Origin: Halalkalicoccus paucihalophilus
GTDB taxonomy: Archaea; Halobacteriota; Halobacteria; Halobacteriales; Halalkalicoccaceae
NCBI RefSeq assembly: GCF_001593955.1
Contig: NZ_LTAZ01000005.1
Span: forward strand, 541,414 to 605,413
Direction: 5' to 3'
DNA: 64,000 bases
Shown: in pieces, positions 28,823-39,000 of the stretch
Numbering within the stretch: the first letter of the stretch is position 1
Layout of the letters: every line of letters begins with the position of its first letter
Translations under genes and position numbers: made by a program
Notes under the pieces: generated by a model
What the model was told of the DNA's origin: nothing
The model's input: the letters and a program-made list of their open reading frames with translations, nothing else
Database searches by the model: none

Positions 28823-29227
28823 ATGGCTAACTCGATGAGTGAAATGCTCCGCCAGGACATGCAGTGTGAGGGGCTACTGGAGTGTTTCCACGATCTCAAG
28901 GAAATCGACAAGAACGTCTTTCGGATGTTGAACGAGACCGAGGACTCGCTCACGGTCGACGAGATCGCGGACCGAATCGATCGCGAGCGATCGACGGCCT
29001 ATCGATCCGTTCAGCGCTTGCTGCAGGTCGGGTTCATCCAGAAAGAGCAGATCAACTACGAGCAGGGCGGCTATTATCACGTCTATCGGCCGCGGGACGC
29101 CGAGGAGATCGCCCAGGAGATGCAGCGGATGCTCAACGACTGGTACGCGAAGATGGGCCAACTCATCGGCGAATTCAGCGAAAAATACGCCGTCGAGTCC
29201 GGTCGATCACCGCCACTCGAAGGCTGA
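28823..29227 (+). CDS. Winged-helix transcriptional regulator (TrmB/MarR-like)
   Basis: A 134-residue DNA-binding protein. Residues 25-95 form a winged helix: LTVDEIADRIDRERSTAYRS is the helix-turn-helix, followed by LLQVGFIQKEQ and a wing (GGYYHVYRPRD). The C-terminal helix (IAQEMQRMLNDWYAKMGQLI) probably makes the dimer. Three in-frame ATGs are close together; 28835 fits the TATA spacing best. The palindrome in its own promoter and in front of the DUF302 gene makes it a candidate autoregulator and repressor of that gene; this is inference. Confidence 0.82.
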   Translation: MANSMSEMLRQDMQCEGLLECFHDLKEIDKNVFRMLNETEDSLTVDEIADRIDRERSTAYRSVQRLLQVGFIQKEQINYEQGGYYHVYRPRDAEEIAQEMQRMLNDWYAKMGQLIGEFSEKYAVESGRSPPLEG

Positions 29228-29328
29228 CCCGTTCGTGTCGGTTCACCGGGGTACCGCTCCACTCAGTCGTCGGATCGTTTCTCGTGTGACGCGGGGGTCA
29301 TGACGGACGCGGAGCTTCGGTGCCCTCG

Positions 29329-29772
29329 TTACGGGCCGATTTCCTTTCGGCCCGTGACGCTCGCCGGAACCAGTCGAAACGTTCGGAAGGTCACGTCTTC
29401 GGGCGGCCGATCGAAGATGTCCACCCGGGGGATGTCTACCGCCCACATCCCCTGGACTGCGGTCGATTCGTACGGGAAGTCAGTCACCCGCTCGAGTTCG
29501 CCGGTCGCCACGACGCTCTTCCAGCCCGTCTCGGTATCGCCGTGGACGACGAAGCTCACGGGCCGTTCGATCGCTTCGACCTTCTTGCTGTCGGGCAGCA
29601 TGGACAGCTCGTAGTAGAAGTGCGAGGTCCCCTCGTCGTACCCGTACGAGACGGGGATCGAAAACGGCGGCTCGTCCCCCTCGGTCGAGAACGATATCAC
29701 GCCGGTTCCCCCGTCCCCGAGGAACCCATCGATCTCTCCATCGGTCATCTGGACCCAGCGGAGGTCTCCCAT
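29329..29772 (-). CDS. Pyridoxamine 5'-phosphate oxidase-fold flavin protein (copy 1)
   Basis: A 147-residue split-barrel protein of the PPOX family that binds FMN or related cofactors. It has GDGGTGVISFSTEGDEPPFS, then IPVSYGYDEGTSHFYYELS, which match the general stress/FMN-binding branch. The ATG at 29772 (MGDLRWVQMTDGEID) is preferred over a longer in-frame start. It is divergent from the Usp gene that follows; a homologous pair occurs at 31341-32358. Catalytic activity unknown. Confidence 0.85.
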   Translation of the reverse strand: MGDLRWVQMTDGEIDGFLGDGGTGVISFSTEGDEPPFSIPVSYGYDEGTSHFYYELSMLPDSKKVEAIERPVSFVVHGDTETGWKSVVATGELERVTDFPYESTAVQGMWAVDIPRVDIFDRPPEDVTFRTFRLVPASVTGRKEIGP

Positions 29773-29960
29773 AGGGGTCGTATGCCCCACTATGGGAAAT
29801 CAGTTACTCCGATGATACCTTCTGTCGTCGGATCGGCCCGATCCTCGGGGGACGGGCCGACCGAACACAGCCCCGCTGGCCCGAGGTACCGGTTCCAGAG
29901 AATGGGAACGGACGCAGGGCTATACGGGTGCTGGGAGCCAACTAGTCCCGTGTGAAGGAG

Positions 29961-30377
29961 ATGTACGACAGAATCCTGATTCCAACCGACGGAAGCAACG
30001 CGGCCGAAAAGGGTGTCGAGCACGGGATCGAGCTCGCGTCCCGATACGACGCGGTGGTCGATACGCTGTACGTCATCGACGAGCGACTGTACAATACCCC
30101 TGCGCTGTCGAGTACGGAAGCGATCTTCGAGAAACTCGAAGCCGACGGCGAGACGGCGATGGACCTCGTCGCCGAGCGCGCCGCCGAGGCCGGCGTCGAG
30201 GTCGCCACACACGTCGTTCGTGGCCTTCCACACGAACGGATCGTCGAATTCGCCGACGAGCACGACGACCTGATCGTGATGGGGAAACGAGGACGCGGGG
30301 ACGTCTCGCCGCCCCACATCGGCAGCGTCACCGATCGCGTCTTTCGCACGGCCAGCGTCCCGGTCTTCCCGGTCTGA
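29961..30377 (+). CDS. Universal stress protein UspA-type (copy 1)
   Basis: A 138-residue Usp domain protein. It starts with the classic MYDRILIPTDGSNAAEKGV and has the ATP-binding ending VMGKRGRGDVSPPHIGSVT, with the G-x2-G-x9-G(S/T) pattern that binds ATP. Usp proteins act in general stress tolerance. The ATG at 29961 is chosen over a GTG at 29952 because family members begin MYD. It pairs head-to-head with the PPOX gene at 29329. Confidence 0.88.
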   Translation: MYDRILIPTDGSNAAEKGVEHGIELASRYDAVVDTLYVIDERLYNTPALSSTEAIFEKLEADGETAMDLVAERAAEAGVEVATHVVRGLPHERIVEFADEHDDLIVMGKRGRGDVSPPHIGSVTDRVFRTASVPVFPV

Positions 30378-30397
30378 TGTCGGCGACGAGCGCTCTC

Positions 30398-30758
30398 TTA
30401 TGCCGCGGCGCCACCGGTCTCCTCACCGAAGAAGAGATACAGCCCCAAGACGGCGACCCCGTCGCCGTGACGCCCGTCAGGACGCCCAGGCGGAAGTACT
30501 CCATGCCGCCGAAGAACCAAATCGCGCCGAGATAGGCCGCGAACTCTACCCCGAGGAGGTAGGGATGGGTCGCCAGTAAGGAGTGAAATAGAGGACCGGA
30601 CCGACCAGCAGGGCCAGCGCGATGAACTGGATCGCGCGGTCGACGGGCACGAACGGCGCGAACACGCCGAGATACGGGTTGATACCCGCGAGTAGAAGGG
30701 TCAAAAACGGAAACACCCAGTTGAGCGCGTCCGTCTCAGTGCGTGCTGTCTCGTTCAT
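30398..30758 (-). pseudogene. Small membrane protein broken by two one-base deletions
   Basis: The frame opens MNETARTETDALNWVFPFLT and has two hydrophobic segments (LLLAGINPYLGVFAPF and AIQFIALALLVGPVLYF). The frame then breaks near 30583, continues in another frame (ATHPYLLGVEFAAYLGAIW then FFGGMEYFRLGVLTG), and breaks again near 30470 before ending GLYLFFGEETGGAAA. Restoring one base at each site gives 120 residues with about four helices, exactly in frame. I do not know the family. It lies between two Usp genes. Confidence 0.7.
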
Positions 30759-30783
30759 CCCTTTCCCTTCGTTTCGGAGACGA

Positions 30784-31206
30784 TCAGCGAACGACGGTCA
30801 CGGGTACCGGCGAGCGGCGGACGACGGTTTCGGCAACACTTCCGAGCACCACCCGCGAGAAACCGGTTCGCCCGTGGCTGCCGATCACGATCCCATCGGC
30901 GTCGGATTCCCCCGCGTACTCGATGATCGACTGTGGCGTCCGTCCGTAGACGAGCTCCGTCCGTACGTCCACGCCCCGGTCTTTCGCCTCATCCTGCATC
31001 TCGGTGAGCAACTCCTCAGCCTCCTCTTGCTTGCGTTCGAGCAAGCGATCGTCCCAAACGGCGGGATCGGAGACGGCGACGACCGCCGTCGGACTGATCA
31101 CGTGCAGAACAGTGATCTCCGCTTCGGGGTACTCGTCGAGTGCGAACGCCAGCGCTTTGCGAGCCTGAGTCGAGTGATCGACCGGCACGAGGACGTGTTG
31201 TAGCAT
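30784..31206 (-). CDS. Universal stress protein UspA-type (copy 2)
   Basis: A 140-residue Usp protein, more distant from the other two here. It begins MLQHVLVPVDHSTQARKALA and ends VIGSHGRTGFSRVVLGSVAE with a complete G-x2-G-x9-G(S/T) ATP-binding motif. The middle has a longer helical insert (LLERKQEEAEELLTEMQDEA). It runs on the minus strand between the two PPOX/Usp pairs. Confidence 0.9.
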   Translation of the reverse strand: MLQHVLVPVDHSTQARKALAFALDEYPEAEITVLHVISPTAVVAVSDPAVWDDRLLERKQEEAEELLTEMQDEAKDRGVDVRTELVYGRTPQSIIEYAGESDADGIVIGSHGRTGFSRVVLGSVAETVVRRSPVPVTVVR

Positions 31207-31340
31207 ACGCTACCTAGTAGCCACCCACGACGAAATAGTTATTCATCCAATAGGACCCGGTTCTGACCCGACGGTCTCGGGATCGGCGTGAACGGGCCCT
31301 GACGCGGACTGATCGGGACGACGGTTCGAGCCGGCTGGCG

Positions 31341-31784
31341 TTATTCCCTGATATCGGCCTCCTTTCGTCCGCTGATCTCCTCGGGGACGAGCCGGAAGAA
31401 CTCGAACGAGACCGTCCTCGTGGGTTCGTCGAACATATCGACGAGGGGGATATCGACCCGATCGAGCCCCTCGAGGGTCTCGGTCGCGATCGACTCCTCG
31501 TCTACGTCCTCCAATCGACCGTTCGCGACGACGCTCCGCCACCCGTCCGCTCGGTCGTAGGTCACGAACGAGACGTCACGCCCGTTCAACTCGCCCTTCC
31601 CGCTGTCGGCCCCGACGGCGAGGCGGAAATAGAGGGTCGTTTCGGTCGCGTCGTAGCCGTACGAGACCGGTATCGAGTGTGGGCTCTCCTTATCGGGTGT
31701 CGAAAGCGAGATGACGCCGATGCCACCGCGCCCGAGGAGTTCGTCGCGCGTCTCGGCGTCCATCTCGACGCTGGTGTCTGCCAT
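31341..31784 (-). CDS. Pyridoxamine 5'-phosphate oxidase-fold flavin protein (copy 2)
   Basis: A 147-residue PPOX-fold protein clearly related to the one at 29329: both share GxGVISxST, IPVSYGYD and FRLVPxxxxGRKE near the end. It starts MADTSVEMDAETRDELLGRG. It is divergent from the Usp gene at 31930, repeating the arrangement seen 2 kb upstream. The cofactor (FMN, F420 or haem) is not evident. Confidence 0.87.
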   Translation of the reverse strand: MADTSVEMDAETRDELLGRGGIGVISLSTPDKESPHSIPVSYGYDATETTLYFRLAVGADSGKGELNGRDVSFVTYDRADGWRSVVANGRLEDVDEESIATETLEGLDRVDIPLVDMFDEPTRTVSFEFFRLVPEEISGRKEADIRE

Positions 31785-31929
31785 ACCCCTCCTACGGCGT
31801 GTGACGGGTAAAAAACAGCGGCTGGTCCGGGAGCATGACGATGGAGTGGTGCGCCCACGGCATCGGGAGACCGCCGAACTGGACGGGAACTGTATAGTTA
31901 TTTCGTCCCGTGGAACCGATAGTCGGCCG

Positions 31930-32358
31930 ATGTACGACCGGATCCTCGTCGCGACCGACGGGAGCGCGGACGCCGAGCGGGCGGCCGAGCACGCGGTCGA
32001 CCTCGCCCGTCGGTACGGGGCGGAACTCCACTGTCTCTACGTCATCGAGACGCGGACCGCCTACGACAACGCGATCGTCGAACCCGAGATCGTCCACCGG
32101 CGCCTGCGCGAGGAGGGTGAGGAGGCACTCGACGCCATCGAGGCCGATGCGAGAGGAGTCGGGACGGTCGTTTCCTCGATCGAATCAGGGGTGCCCGCGG
32201 AGGTGATCACTGCCTACAGCGACGAGAACGGGATCGACCTCGTCGTCATGGGCGCGAAGGGGAAATCGGCGTTCAAGACGATCCTCCTCGGGAGTACGAC
32301 CGAAGCCGTCGTCCGATCGGGCCTGCCGGTGTTGATCGTCGGTGAGCCCGAGCGCTGA
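31930..32358 (+). CDS. Universal stress protein UspA-type (copy 3)
   Basis: A 142-residue Usp protein starting MYDRILVATDGSADAERAAE, very like copy 1, and ending VMGAKGKSAFKTILLGSTTE with the complete ATP-binding pattern. A TATAGTTATT promoter-like stretch (about 31892-31902) is 28-38 bp before the ATG, which rules out the longer reading frame starting at 31711. With the PPOX gene at 31341 it forms the second divergent pair. Confidence 0.9.
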   Translation: MYDRILVATDGSADAERAAEHAVDLARRYGAELHCLYVIETRTAYDNAIVEPEIVHRRLREEGEEALDAIEADARGVGTVVSSIESGVPAEVITAYSDENGIDLVVMGAKGKSAFKTILLGSTTEAVVRSGLPVLIVGEPER

Positions 32359-32405
32359 GGAGTGAATAGTATCGGCTCGGGGTTCGATCCGGACCCGTCG
32401 ACCGA

Positions 32406-32547
32406 TCAGAGACCGGCGGCACTCCCGTTTTTGATATCGGTCATGCTCATACACTCCGGACACCCGTAGAGGACCCCCCTCGTTGTCGGCGAACACGCGG
32501 TGGAAATCCGCCGTGACGTGATTCCCACACTCGTTACACTGGGACAT
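32406..32547 (-). pseudogene. Small zinc-finger protein with a frameshift in a C6/G6 run
   Basis: The frame begins MSQCNECGNHVTADFHRVFA with one CxxC pair. At the six-base run 32474-32479 one base too many breaks the frame; the other frame continues LYGCPECMSMTDIKNGSAAG and stops at 32406. Removing one base gives a 46-residue two-CxxC zinc-binding protein of the kind common in haloarchaea. A TTAATAA box 25-30 bp upstream supports the start. It may be an error in the sequence rather than a dead gene. Confidence 0.75.
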
Positions 32548-33302
32548 ACCGCTACGTCCTGTCGGTGGGTTATTAATTTTGGGGAGATTACAGCTATCAG
32601 GAACGAACACGAGTCGACCGACGAGAGGATCGGTCGGTCATGGCACGTTCCGCTAGTCGATCATCTCTCTGATCAGTCATTTCTGGGAGATGACTATAGA
32701 TATATTATGAAAATATTTCTACTGGAACAGACGCCTTCGGCCGTTATGTACGAATACAAATATATAGTACGAATAGTATAACGACTCTACCCCTCGAGAC
32801 AGTCGATCGTGGCCGCTCACAGCCGTTCAAGAAAATATCAGGAATTAAATGAGTATTTTCCGAATAGAATTATATAGTATTCTTATCTTTACTACTATAA
32901 TATATATTCTAGACTACTAGTTGTTTTATAACTGTTATATCTATCCAGTAGTATCGATTTTCCCATATGTCGTCTCGCGCTCCGATACCGGTCGGAATTG
33001 GAGCCAGTTATTGGCCGGAAAAAGCCATCACAACCGTTAATGCGACCGCTGATTGGCATTGAGTTGACCATGAGCGCAGTACTGATGCAACCATCCGACC
33101 GACTCTGTCGGGGATCGGTTCCGGATCCCGACATATCACCGTGGCTATTGGTCACGGCGACGGGGTTCGAAGCGACGACTCGGTGCCTACGCACACGGCA
33201 GCCGGCATCGGCCCGTCCTATCGGGAGGCCGACAGTGGTGGCTTCGTATCGAAACCGCCTGTCGCTGGACGATGGCGGAATGGATCGGAGGTGTGAGTGA
33301 CG
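32548..33302. other. AT-rich gap of about 750 bp without a gene
   Basis: The stretch from 32580 to 32960 is strongly AT-rich, with several TATA-like runs (for example around 32700, 32760 and 32880-32940), unlike the surrounding coding DNA. Open frames exist near 32998-33300 but their translations are basic, cysteine-bearing and lack acidic bias, so I do not call them. I see no tRNA or long repeat. It could hold a small RNA or be the remains of a mobile element. Confidence 0.4.
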
Positions 33303-34490
33303 ATGGAGCCCTGGAACCCGCTGTTCCGAGGCGTCTTGGTCACGGCGTTGATACTGCTCGTCGGTGTGCCACCGACCCTCTCGTTCGTCGTCTTTCCCGA
33401 ACTCGAGCGTCGCGGTCTCGATACGACGCGAGCGCGCCACGTTTCCCTCTCCATTATCACCGCGACACTCATCGGAGCGGGCCTCGCCGCGAGCGCGCTG
33501 GCAGTCGGGAACGCACGGGCGTCCGAAGTCGGGACGTTCCTCACATGGATGGGGTCGACCGCGGCGGGAGGGGCGTGGACGGTGTTCATCGCCGCCGCGA
33601 TAGTCTCGGGGGCGGTGACGGCGGGTCATCGGGCGTTCTCCGAGCGGGTCTCGCGACGGTTTTGGCTCGGGACCGTCTCGGTCGGTGCGCTCGTGATGCT
33701 GGTCGCGTTCTGCTGGACTCGCTTCTCGACGGCCATCGAAAACCCCGCCGTGGCCATCCTCGTGAAGTTCGCACACATGGGAGGTGGAGCGCTGTGGGTC
33801 GGCGGCCTCGCCGTCCTCGCCGTGCTCCCGTCGCTCGTGCCGCGTGAGCCCGAAACCGATCTGGCGGAGTTCGTGCTCTCGACCGTCCGCCGGTTCTCGC
33901 TCATCGCCGTCGCCGGTGTCACGATCGCCGTGACGACTGGCGTCGTCATCTCGGCGTGGCACGTTCCGGCGCTCTCCGCGCTCGTGACGACCAAGTACGG
34001 CATCCTCCTCTCGCTGAAAGTCGGACTTGTCACCGTCGCGGCCGCAATCGGCGGGTTCAACCGGGTCGTCCTCCACGACGAGATCGCCTATTCGGTTGGC
34101 GAGTCGAAGGGGGTCGCGGCCCTCCCGGGGATGCTGACGGGTGTCAGACCGCGGATAGCGGCCTCCGACGCCGTCTCGACCGTCACCCGTTCGATCCGGA
34201 TCGAACTGACGATCCTGATGCTGGCGGTCGGGCTGTCGGTCGCGCTCACGACCGCCGTCACGCCGTCGTACGAACTGCTCGAACCCGCGGTGGCGGCGTC
34301 GAGCGAGGTCGTTCAGGGGGTCCCGCTCACCGAGTTCGGGACCCTCCTCGAACTCGGCGCGATCAGCGTCGCCCTCGCCGGAGCACTCACGCTCGGGTAC
34401 GAAGTGGGCCAGTTCGGCGTCCACCGGAAGGAACGCAAGGAGCAGCCCGACTCCCAGCCACGCGAGGAGGTCGAACTAAGCAACGACTGA
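33303..34490 (+). CDS. CopD-type copper resistance membrane protein
   Basis: A 395-residue polytopic protein with about eight membrane helices. The region FAHMGGGALWVGGLAVLAVL (about residues 157-176) is the CopD signature, and AGVTIAVTTGVVISAWHV and YGILLSLKVGLV follow as in CopD. These proteins are thought to move copper across or into the membrane. The end is a charged acidic tail. An ATG at 33303 is preferred to a GTG two codons earlier. No copA or copper chaperone is next to it. Confidence 0.82.
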   Translation: MEPWNPLFRGVLVTALILLVGVPPTLSFVVFPELERRGLDTTRARHVSLSIITATLIGAGLAASALAVGNARASEVGTFLTWMGSTAAGGAWTVFIAAAIVSGAVTAGHRAFSERVSRRFWLGTVSVGALVMLVAFCWTRFSTAIENPAVAILVKFAHMGGGALWVGGLAVLAVLPSLVPREPETDLAEFVLSTVRRFSLIAVAGVTIAVTTGVVISAWHVPALSALVTTKYGILLSLKVGLVTVAAAIGGFNRVVLHDEIAYSVGESKGVAALPGMLTGVRPRIAASDAVSTVTRSIRIELTILMLAVGLSVALTTAVTPSYELLEPAVAASSEVVQGVPLTEFGTLLELGAISVALAGALTLGYEVGQFGVHRKERKEQPDSQPREEVELSND

Positions 34491-34666
34491 TCGCCCGTAT
34501 CGAGCCCGGTCCGAAAGGGCGAGAACGCGCCGGGTAGGCGTATTTGGTGGAATCGGCGGCTCGGCGGTCGGACGGATGCGAATCCGTCGGGGGTGCGTCG
34601 CACGGGGACGGGAGCCGTGTCGTCCCGATTAGCAAGGCCTTAGTCGATACGGCGACCGGATAGCCC

Positions 34667-35920
34667 ATGACGGAGCGTTCGGCGGACATCCAGCAGTCGA
34701 TAGCGGTATCACCGTCGCCGGGCGAGGAGTTCCGGACCCTCCCGTGGGCACACCAGCGCGAGGTGTTCTTTCAGTTTCCCGAATCGATCCAACAGGCCGT
34801 CGTCGAGGACATGGACCGGCACCAACTCTACCGGTTCGTTCGCCGTCTCGACCCCGACGAGGCGACCGACGTGCTCGGGTTCGCGACCGAGAAGACCCAA
34901 GAGGCGATCCTCCGCCGACTCGACGACGACCGGCGGACGAAAATCGAGTTCCTCCTCGAGTTCAGTCCCGAGAGCGCCGCTGGGATGATGCACCTCGACT
35001 ACGTCACCGTCGAGAGCGCGCGGAGCTTCCGTGACGTGACGGCGCGTGTCAGGCGCTACGAGAATCGAACCGGTCGCTTCCCGAGGATCTTCGTCACCCG
35101 CGACGGCACGCTGTTGGGCGAGTTGCCCGGACAGGCACTGGCGATGGCCAACGCCGATTCCGAAGCGATCACCGACTACCTTCACGAGACGCCGACCGTC
35201 GGTTTCGACAGTGAGCAAGAGGAGGTCCTCGAGGTGTTCCGAGCGAACCCCGAGAGCACCGTCGCGGTGCTGGACGAGGACGAGACGATCCTCGGCGTCA
35301 TCTACGCCGAGGACCTCCTTCGACTCGTCGAGGAGGAAGCGAGCAACACCCTCTACGAGTTCACGGGCGTCGTCGAGGAGGAGAGCATCCTCGACGGCCC
35401 GCTGGCGAAGATCCGAAACCGGTACAAGTGGCTGATCGTCAACCTCGGGACCGCCTTTCTTGCCGCCGCCGTCGTGGGGCTGTTCGAGGACACGATCGCG
35501 GCGTTCACGCTGCTTGCGGTCTACATGCCGGTCGTCGCCGGGATGGGCGGGAACGCGGGGACCCAGTCGATGGCGGTCACTGTCCGGGGACTCGCGTTCG
35601 GGCAGGTCTCGCTGTCGACCGGCGGCCGTGCCGTCTTCAACGAGATCCTCGCCGGCGGCGCCAACGGAGCGATCACCGGCGTGATCGTCGCGGTCATCGC
35701 GGCGGTGTTCAACCAGAGCCCGCTCTTGGGCGTCGTCCTCGGCGTTTCGATGGTGTTGAACCTCGTCATCGCCGGCTTCTTCGGGACGGCCATCCCGCTC
35801 GTGCTCGACCGTCTCGAGATCGATCCGGCGACGTCGGCGACGATCTTCATCACGACTGCGACGGACGTGCTCGGGTTCTTCGTCTTCCTCGGCCTGGCCC
35901 GGACCGTCCTCGGGATCTGA
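34667..35920 (+). CDS. mgtE: MgtE-family magnesium transporter
   Basis: A 417-residue MgtE-type divalent cation channel. The N-terminal MgtE_N domain is seen in QREVFFQFPESIQQAVVEDM and MDRHQLYRFVRRLDPDEATD; it is followed by a CBS pair (about residues 125-225; FVTRDGTLLGELPGQALAMA) and a C-terminal region with five helices carrying YMPVVAGMGGNAGTQSMAV, where the magnesium pore lies. The CBS domains sense cytoplasmic magnesium in known members. Slightly shorter than usual (about 450). Monocistronic. Confidence 0.9.
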   Translation: MTERSADIQQSIAVSPSPGEEFRTLPWAHQREVFFQFPESIQQAVVEDMDRHQLYRFVRRLDPDEATDVLGFATEKTQEAILRRLDDDRRTKIEFLLEFSPESAAGMMHLDYVTVESARSFRDVTARVRRYENRTGRFPRIFVTRDGTLLGELPGQALAMANADSEAITDYLHETPTVGFDSEQEEVLEVFRANPESTVAVLDEDETILGVIYAEDLLRLVEEEASNTLYEFTGVVEEESILDGPLAKIRNRYKWLIVNLGTAFLAAAVVGLFEDTIAAFTLLAVYMPVVAGMGGNAGTQSMAVTVRGLAFGQVSLSTGGRAVFNEILAGGANGAITGVIVAVIAAVFNQSPLLGVVLGVSMVLNLVIAGFFGTAIPLVLDRLEIDPATSATIFITTATDVLGFFVFLGLARTVLGI

Positions 35921-36071
35921 GTCGGGTCGTTAGCCGGCGACGCGTCCGACCGTGCGCCGTCGGATCCGATCCACCGTATCCGTTCCCTGTACCGGGATAC
36001 CGCCACCCACACGCTTACGTACTCTTGGTCCGATGACAATAGCTGACGATAGTCACTAGGGAACGATTACC

Positions 36072-39000
36072 ATGACAATCACGAGAACGCTCTCCGAACG
36101 ACTCCCCCGCGAGGCGAGAAGACGGCTGCCGCCACTGGATCGGGACGCGGCGTCCCGTCTGAAGGATCGTCTCAGTGCAGGGACAGAGGCCCTCACCGGG
36201 CTTCCGACGCGCGTCCGCCGCCGCGCCGACGAACGAACAGGCCGTGCGATCGAGGACGGCGTCCGCCGCCTCACGAACGAGAACGGGTTCGACGACTGGG
36301 ACCTCCCGGACGACCCCGTGCTCGACCGCTTCCTGTCCCGATACGGTCTGGACGACGCCCGCCTCGACGAGCGGACGCTCGAATCGATCAGAAACCGACT
36401 GGTCGCGGGACCCGACGGGGGGACGACCCGACCACTCGACCGTCTCGTCGCCGAACTCTCGGCGCGATCCGGGACGGACGGAGACCGGCCGGCCGAGCGG
36501 CAGTTCGTCGAGGCGCTGTCCCGACTCCGGGCGGACGAGGACGACCCGATCCGTTCGCTCAACGACCTCCTCGAGCGGGACGCGATAGAGACGGCCCAGC
36601 GGGTCGAGCAACTGGTCGTCGAGGACCTGCCGGAACTACTCCGGAGATCCCGGGTCGATACGAACACGGATCGGGGGGACAGGCTGCCCGTCGCGGCGGC
36701 GCTCGCCGCGATGACGGTCATCGTGGACGGCGAGGGAGTCGACCCGGCCGTCGAGCGTGGCCTCGTCGAACTGGCCTCGTGTCTGGGCCGCGCGCTCGAC
36801 GATGGAGGCGATTCGCCGGAGCGCGCCCTCTCGGAGCTGGTACGGAAGTATCGGGAGGACGGGTTGGACCTCGAAACGCTGCGCTCGAAACCGACCGGTT
36901 CGGCCGCGCTGGTCGTGTTGTTCGTTGTAAACCTCGTGGGGATGGGCGTGGGGGCGTGGCTGTCGTATCGCCACGCGCCGCCGATCCCCGAGGAGGTCCG
37001 CGGTCCGGACGGGACTGTCCTCGCCACCGCAGAGCAGGTGCGGGCCGGCAAGAAGGCCTTTCAAGCGAACGGCCTGATGAACCAGGGGTCGATCCTTGGA
37101 AACGGTGCGTACTTCGATGCCGATCTCACGGCCGACGCCCTGCGCTTGAAAGCCGAGTTCATGCGCGAGTACTACGCCCGCAAGCAGGGGATCGAGTCCG
37201 TCGAGGCGCTCGACGGGGACGAACGGGCCGCAATCGAGGAGCGCGTCAGACGGGACCTCGATACGGACGCGCCCGAAGGGCCGATCCTCCGGTATTCGGC
37301 GGCCGAGGCGGACGCCCATCGACGGATCCGCGAGGCCTACGTCGAGCGCTATCACGAGGGTGACCGCAATCGGGGGATTCCGGAGGGGTTCGTCGGGAGC
37401 GCAGAACAGGCCGAGCGGGTCGCCGACTTCGCGCTCTGGACGGCTTGGATGGCCCACACCGATCGCCCGAACGCGGATCACTCGTATACGAACGACTGGC
37501 CCTACGAGCCCGCTGTCGGGAACCGACCGACCGGGCAGGTGCTGGTCTGGAGCACGATTAGCCTCGTGTTGCTTGTCGGTGGCGGGGCCCTCGGCGTGTG
37601 GGCGTACCACGCCCTCGACTTCGCCGAACCGACGACCGACGTCATCGACGTGCCCTCGCCCGACGAGGTGTCGGTTACGCCGGCACAGTACGCCGCGGCG
37701 TGGTACGTCCCGGTCGCCGGCGCGCTGTTCGTCGTTCAGGCGCTGACCGGGGCGCTGTTGGCCCACTACTACATCGAGCGCACCGGCTTCTTCGGCATCG
37801 GCGACGCGATCGGGATCGATATCGTGTCGCTTCTCCCGTTCGCGACGGTTCGGACCTGGCACGTCAACCTCGCGGTGCTCTGGATCACGACGCTCTGGCT
37901 CGCGGGCGGACTCTTTCTCCCGGGGCTGTTCGGCGACGACGACCCGCCGTGGCAGGCCGCGGGGACGACCGCGTTGTTAGGGTTGCTCGTGACCGCGACG
38001 GTCGGCGCCTTTGCGGGGGTCTGGCTGGGTATCCGCGGGGCGTTCGGTACACCCGAGGAGGGCGAACTCTGGTGGTGGCTCGGCTCCGAGGGGCTCGAAT
38101 ACCTCGAGGTAGGTCGGCTCTGGAAGCTCCTGTTGCTCGCCGGGTTCGCGGGCTGGACCGGGTTGGTCCTCCGAAGCGTCCGCCGAATGGACGACTCGCC
38201 GACCGGGCTCGGGCACTTCCTCGCCTATGCGGGCGGCTCGATCGCGCTGCTGTTCGGAGCGAGCATGCTGTATACCCCCGAGACGAACGTCGCGGTCACG
38301 GAGTTCTGGCGCTGGTGGGTCGTCCACATGTGGGTCGAGGGCGTCTTCGAGTTCTTCGTCACCGCCGTGATCTCGGTCGCGCTGGTCTCGATGGAACTCA
38401 TAGAGCGACGCGACGCCGAGAAGGCGATCCTCTTCGAGGTCTTTGCGATCATGGGCGCGGGCATCGTCGGCGTCTCGCATCACTACTGGTGGGTCGGGCT
38501 GCCCGACTTCTGGGTACCCCTCGGGACGACCTTCTCGACGCTCGAGTTCGTCCCCCTGGTGTTCGTCCTGTACCGGAGCCTCGGGGAGTACCGCTCGCTG
38601 CGCGCTCAGGGCGAGGAATTCCCCTACGAGATCCCCTTACTGTTCATCCTCGGCAGCAGCGTCTGGAACTTTGTCGGCGGCGGGGTACTCGGCTTTTTCG
38701 TCAACCTCCCGGTGATCAACTACTACGAACACGGCACCTACCTCACGGTGGCCCACGCCCACGCGGCGACGTTCGGCGCGTTCGGGCTGCTCGCACTCGG
38801 GCTTGGAACCTATATCCTGCGCGTGGTCACCCCCGAGGAGGCCTGGGACCCGACGTGGTTCCGGGGGTCGTTCTGGCTGACGAACGTCGGACTCGCGGTC
38901 ATGACCCTCGCGTCGCTGCTGCCGGTCGGGTTCGCACAGCTCCGAACGGTCTACACCGAGGGCTACGCCGAAGCCCGGAGCCTCGAGTTCTACGAGCGGC

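Noticed and set aside
32998..33300. 100-codon reading frame before CopD
   Set aside because: Translation is basic and lacks the acidic bias of real genes here; no start-site promoter at the right spacing.
34491..34666. tRNA or structural RNA before mgtE
   Set aside because: The GC-rich stretch has no cloverleaf and no conserved stem-loop that I can pair.
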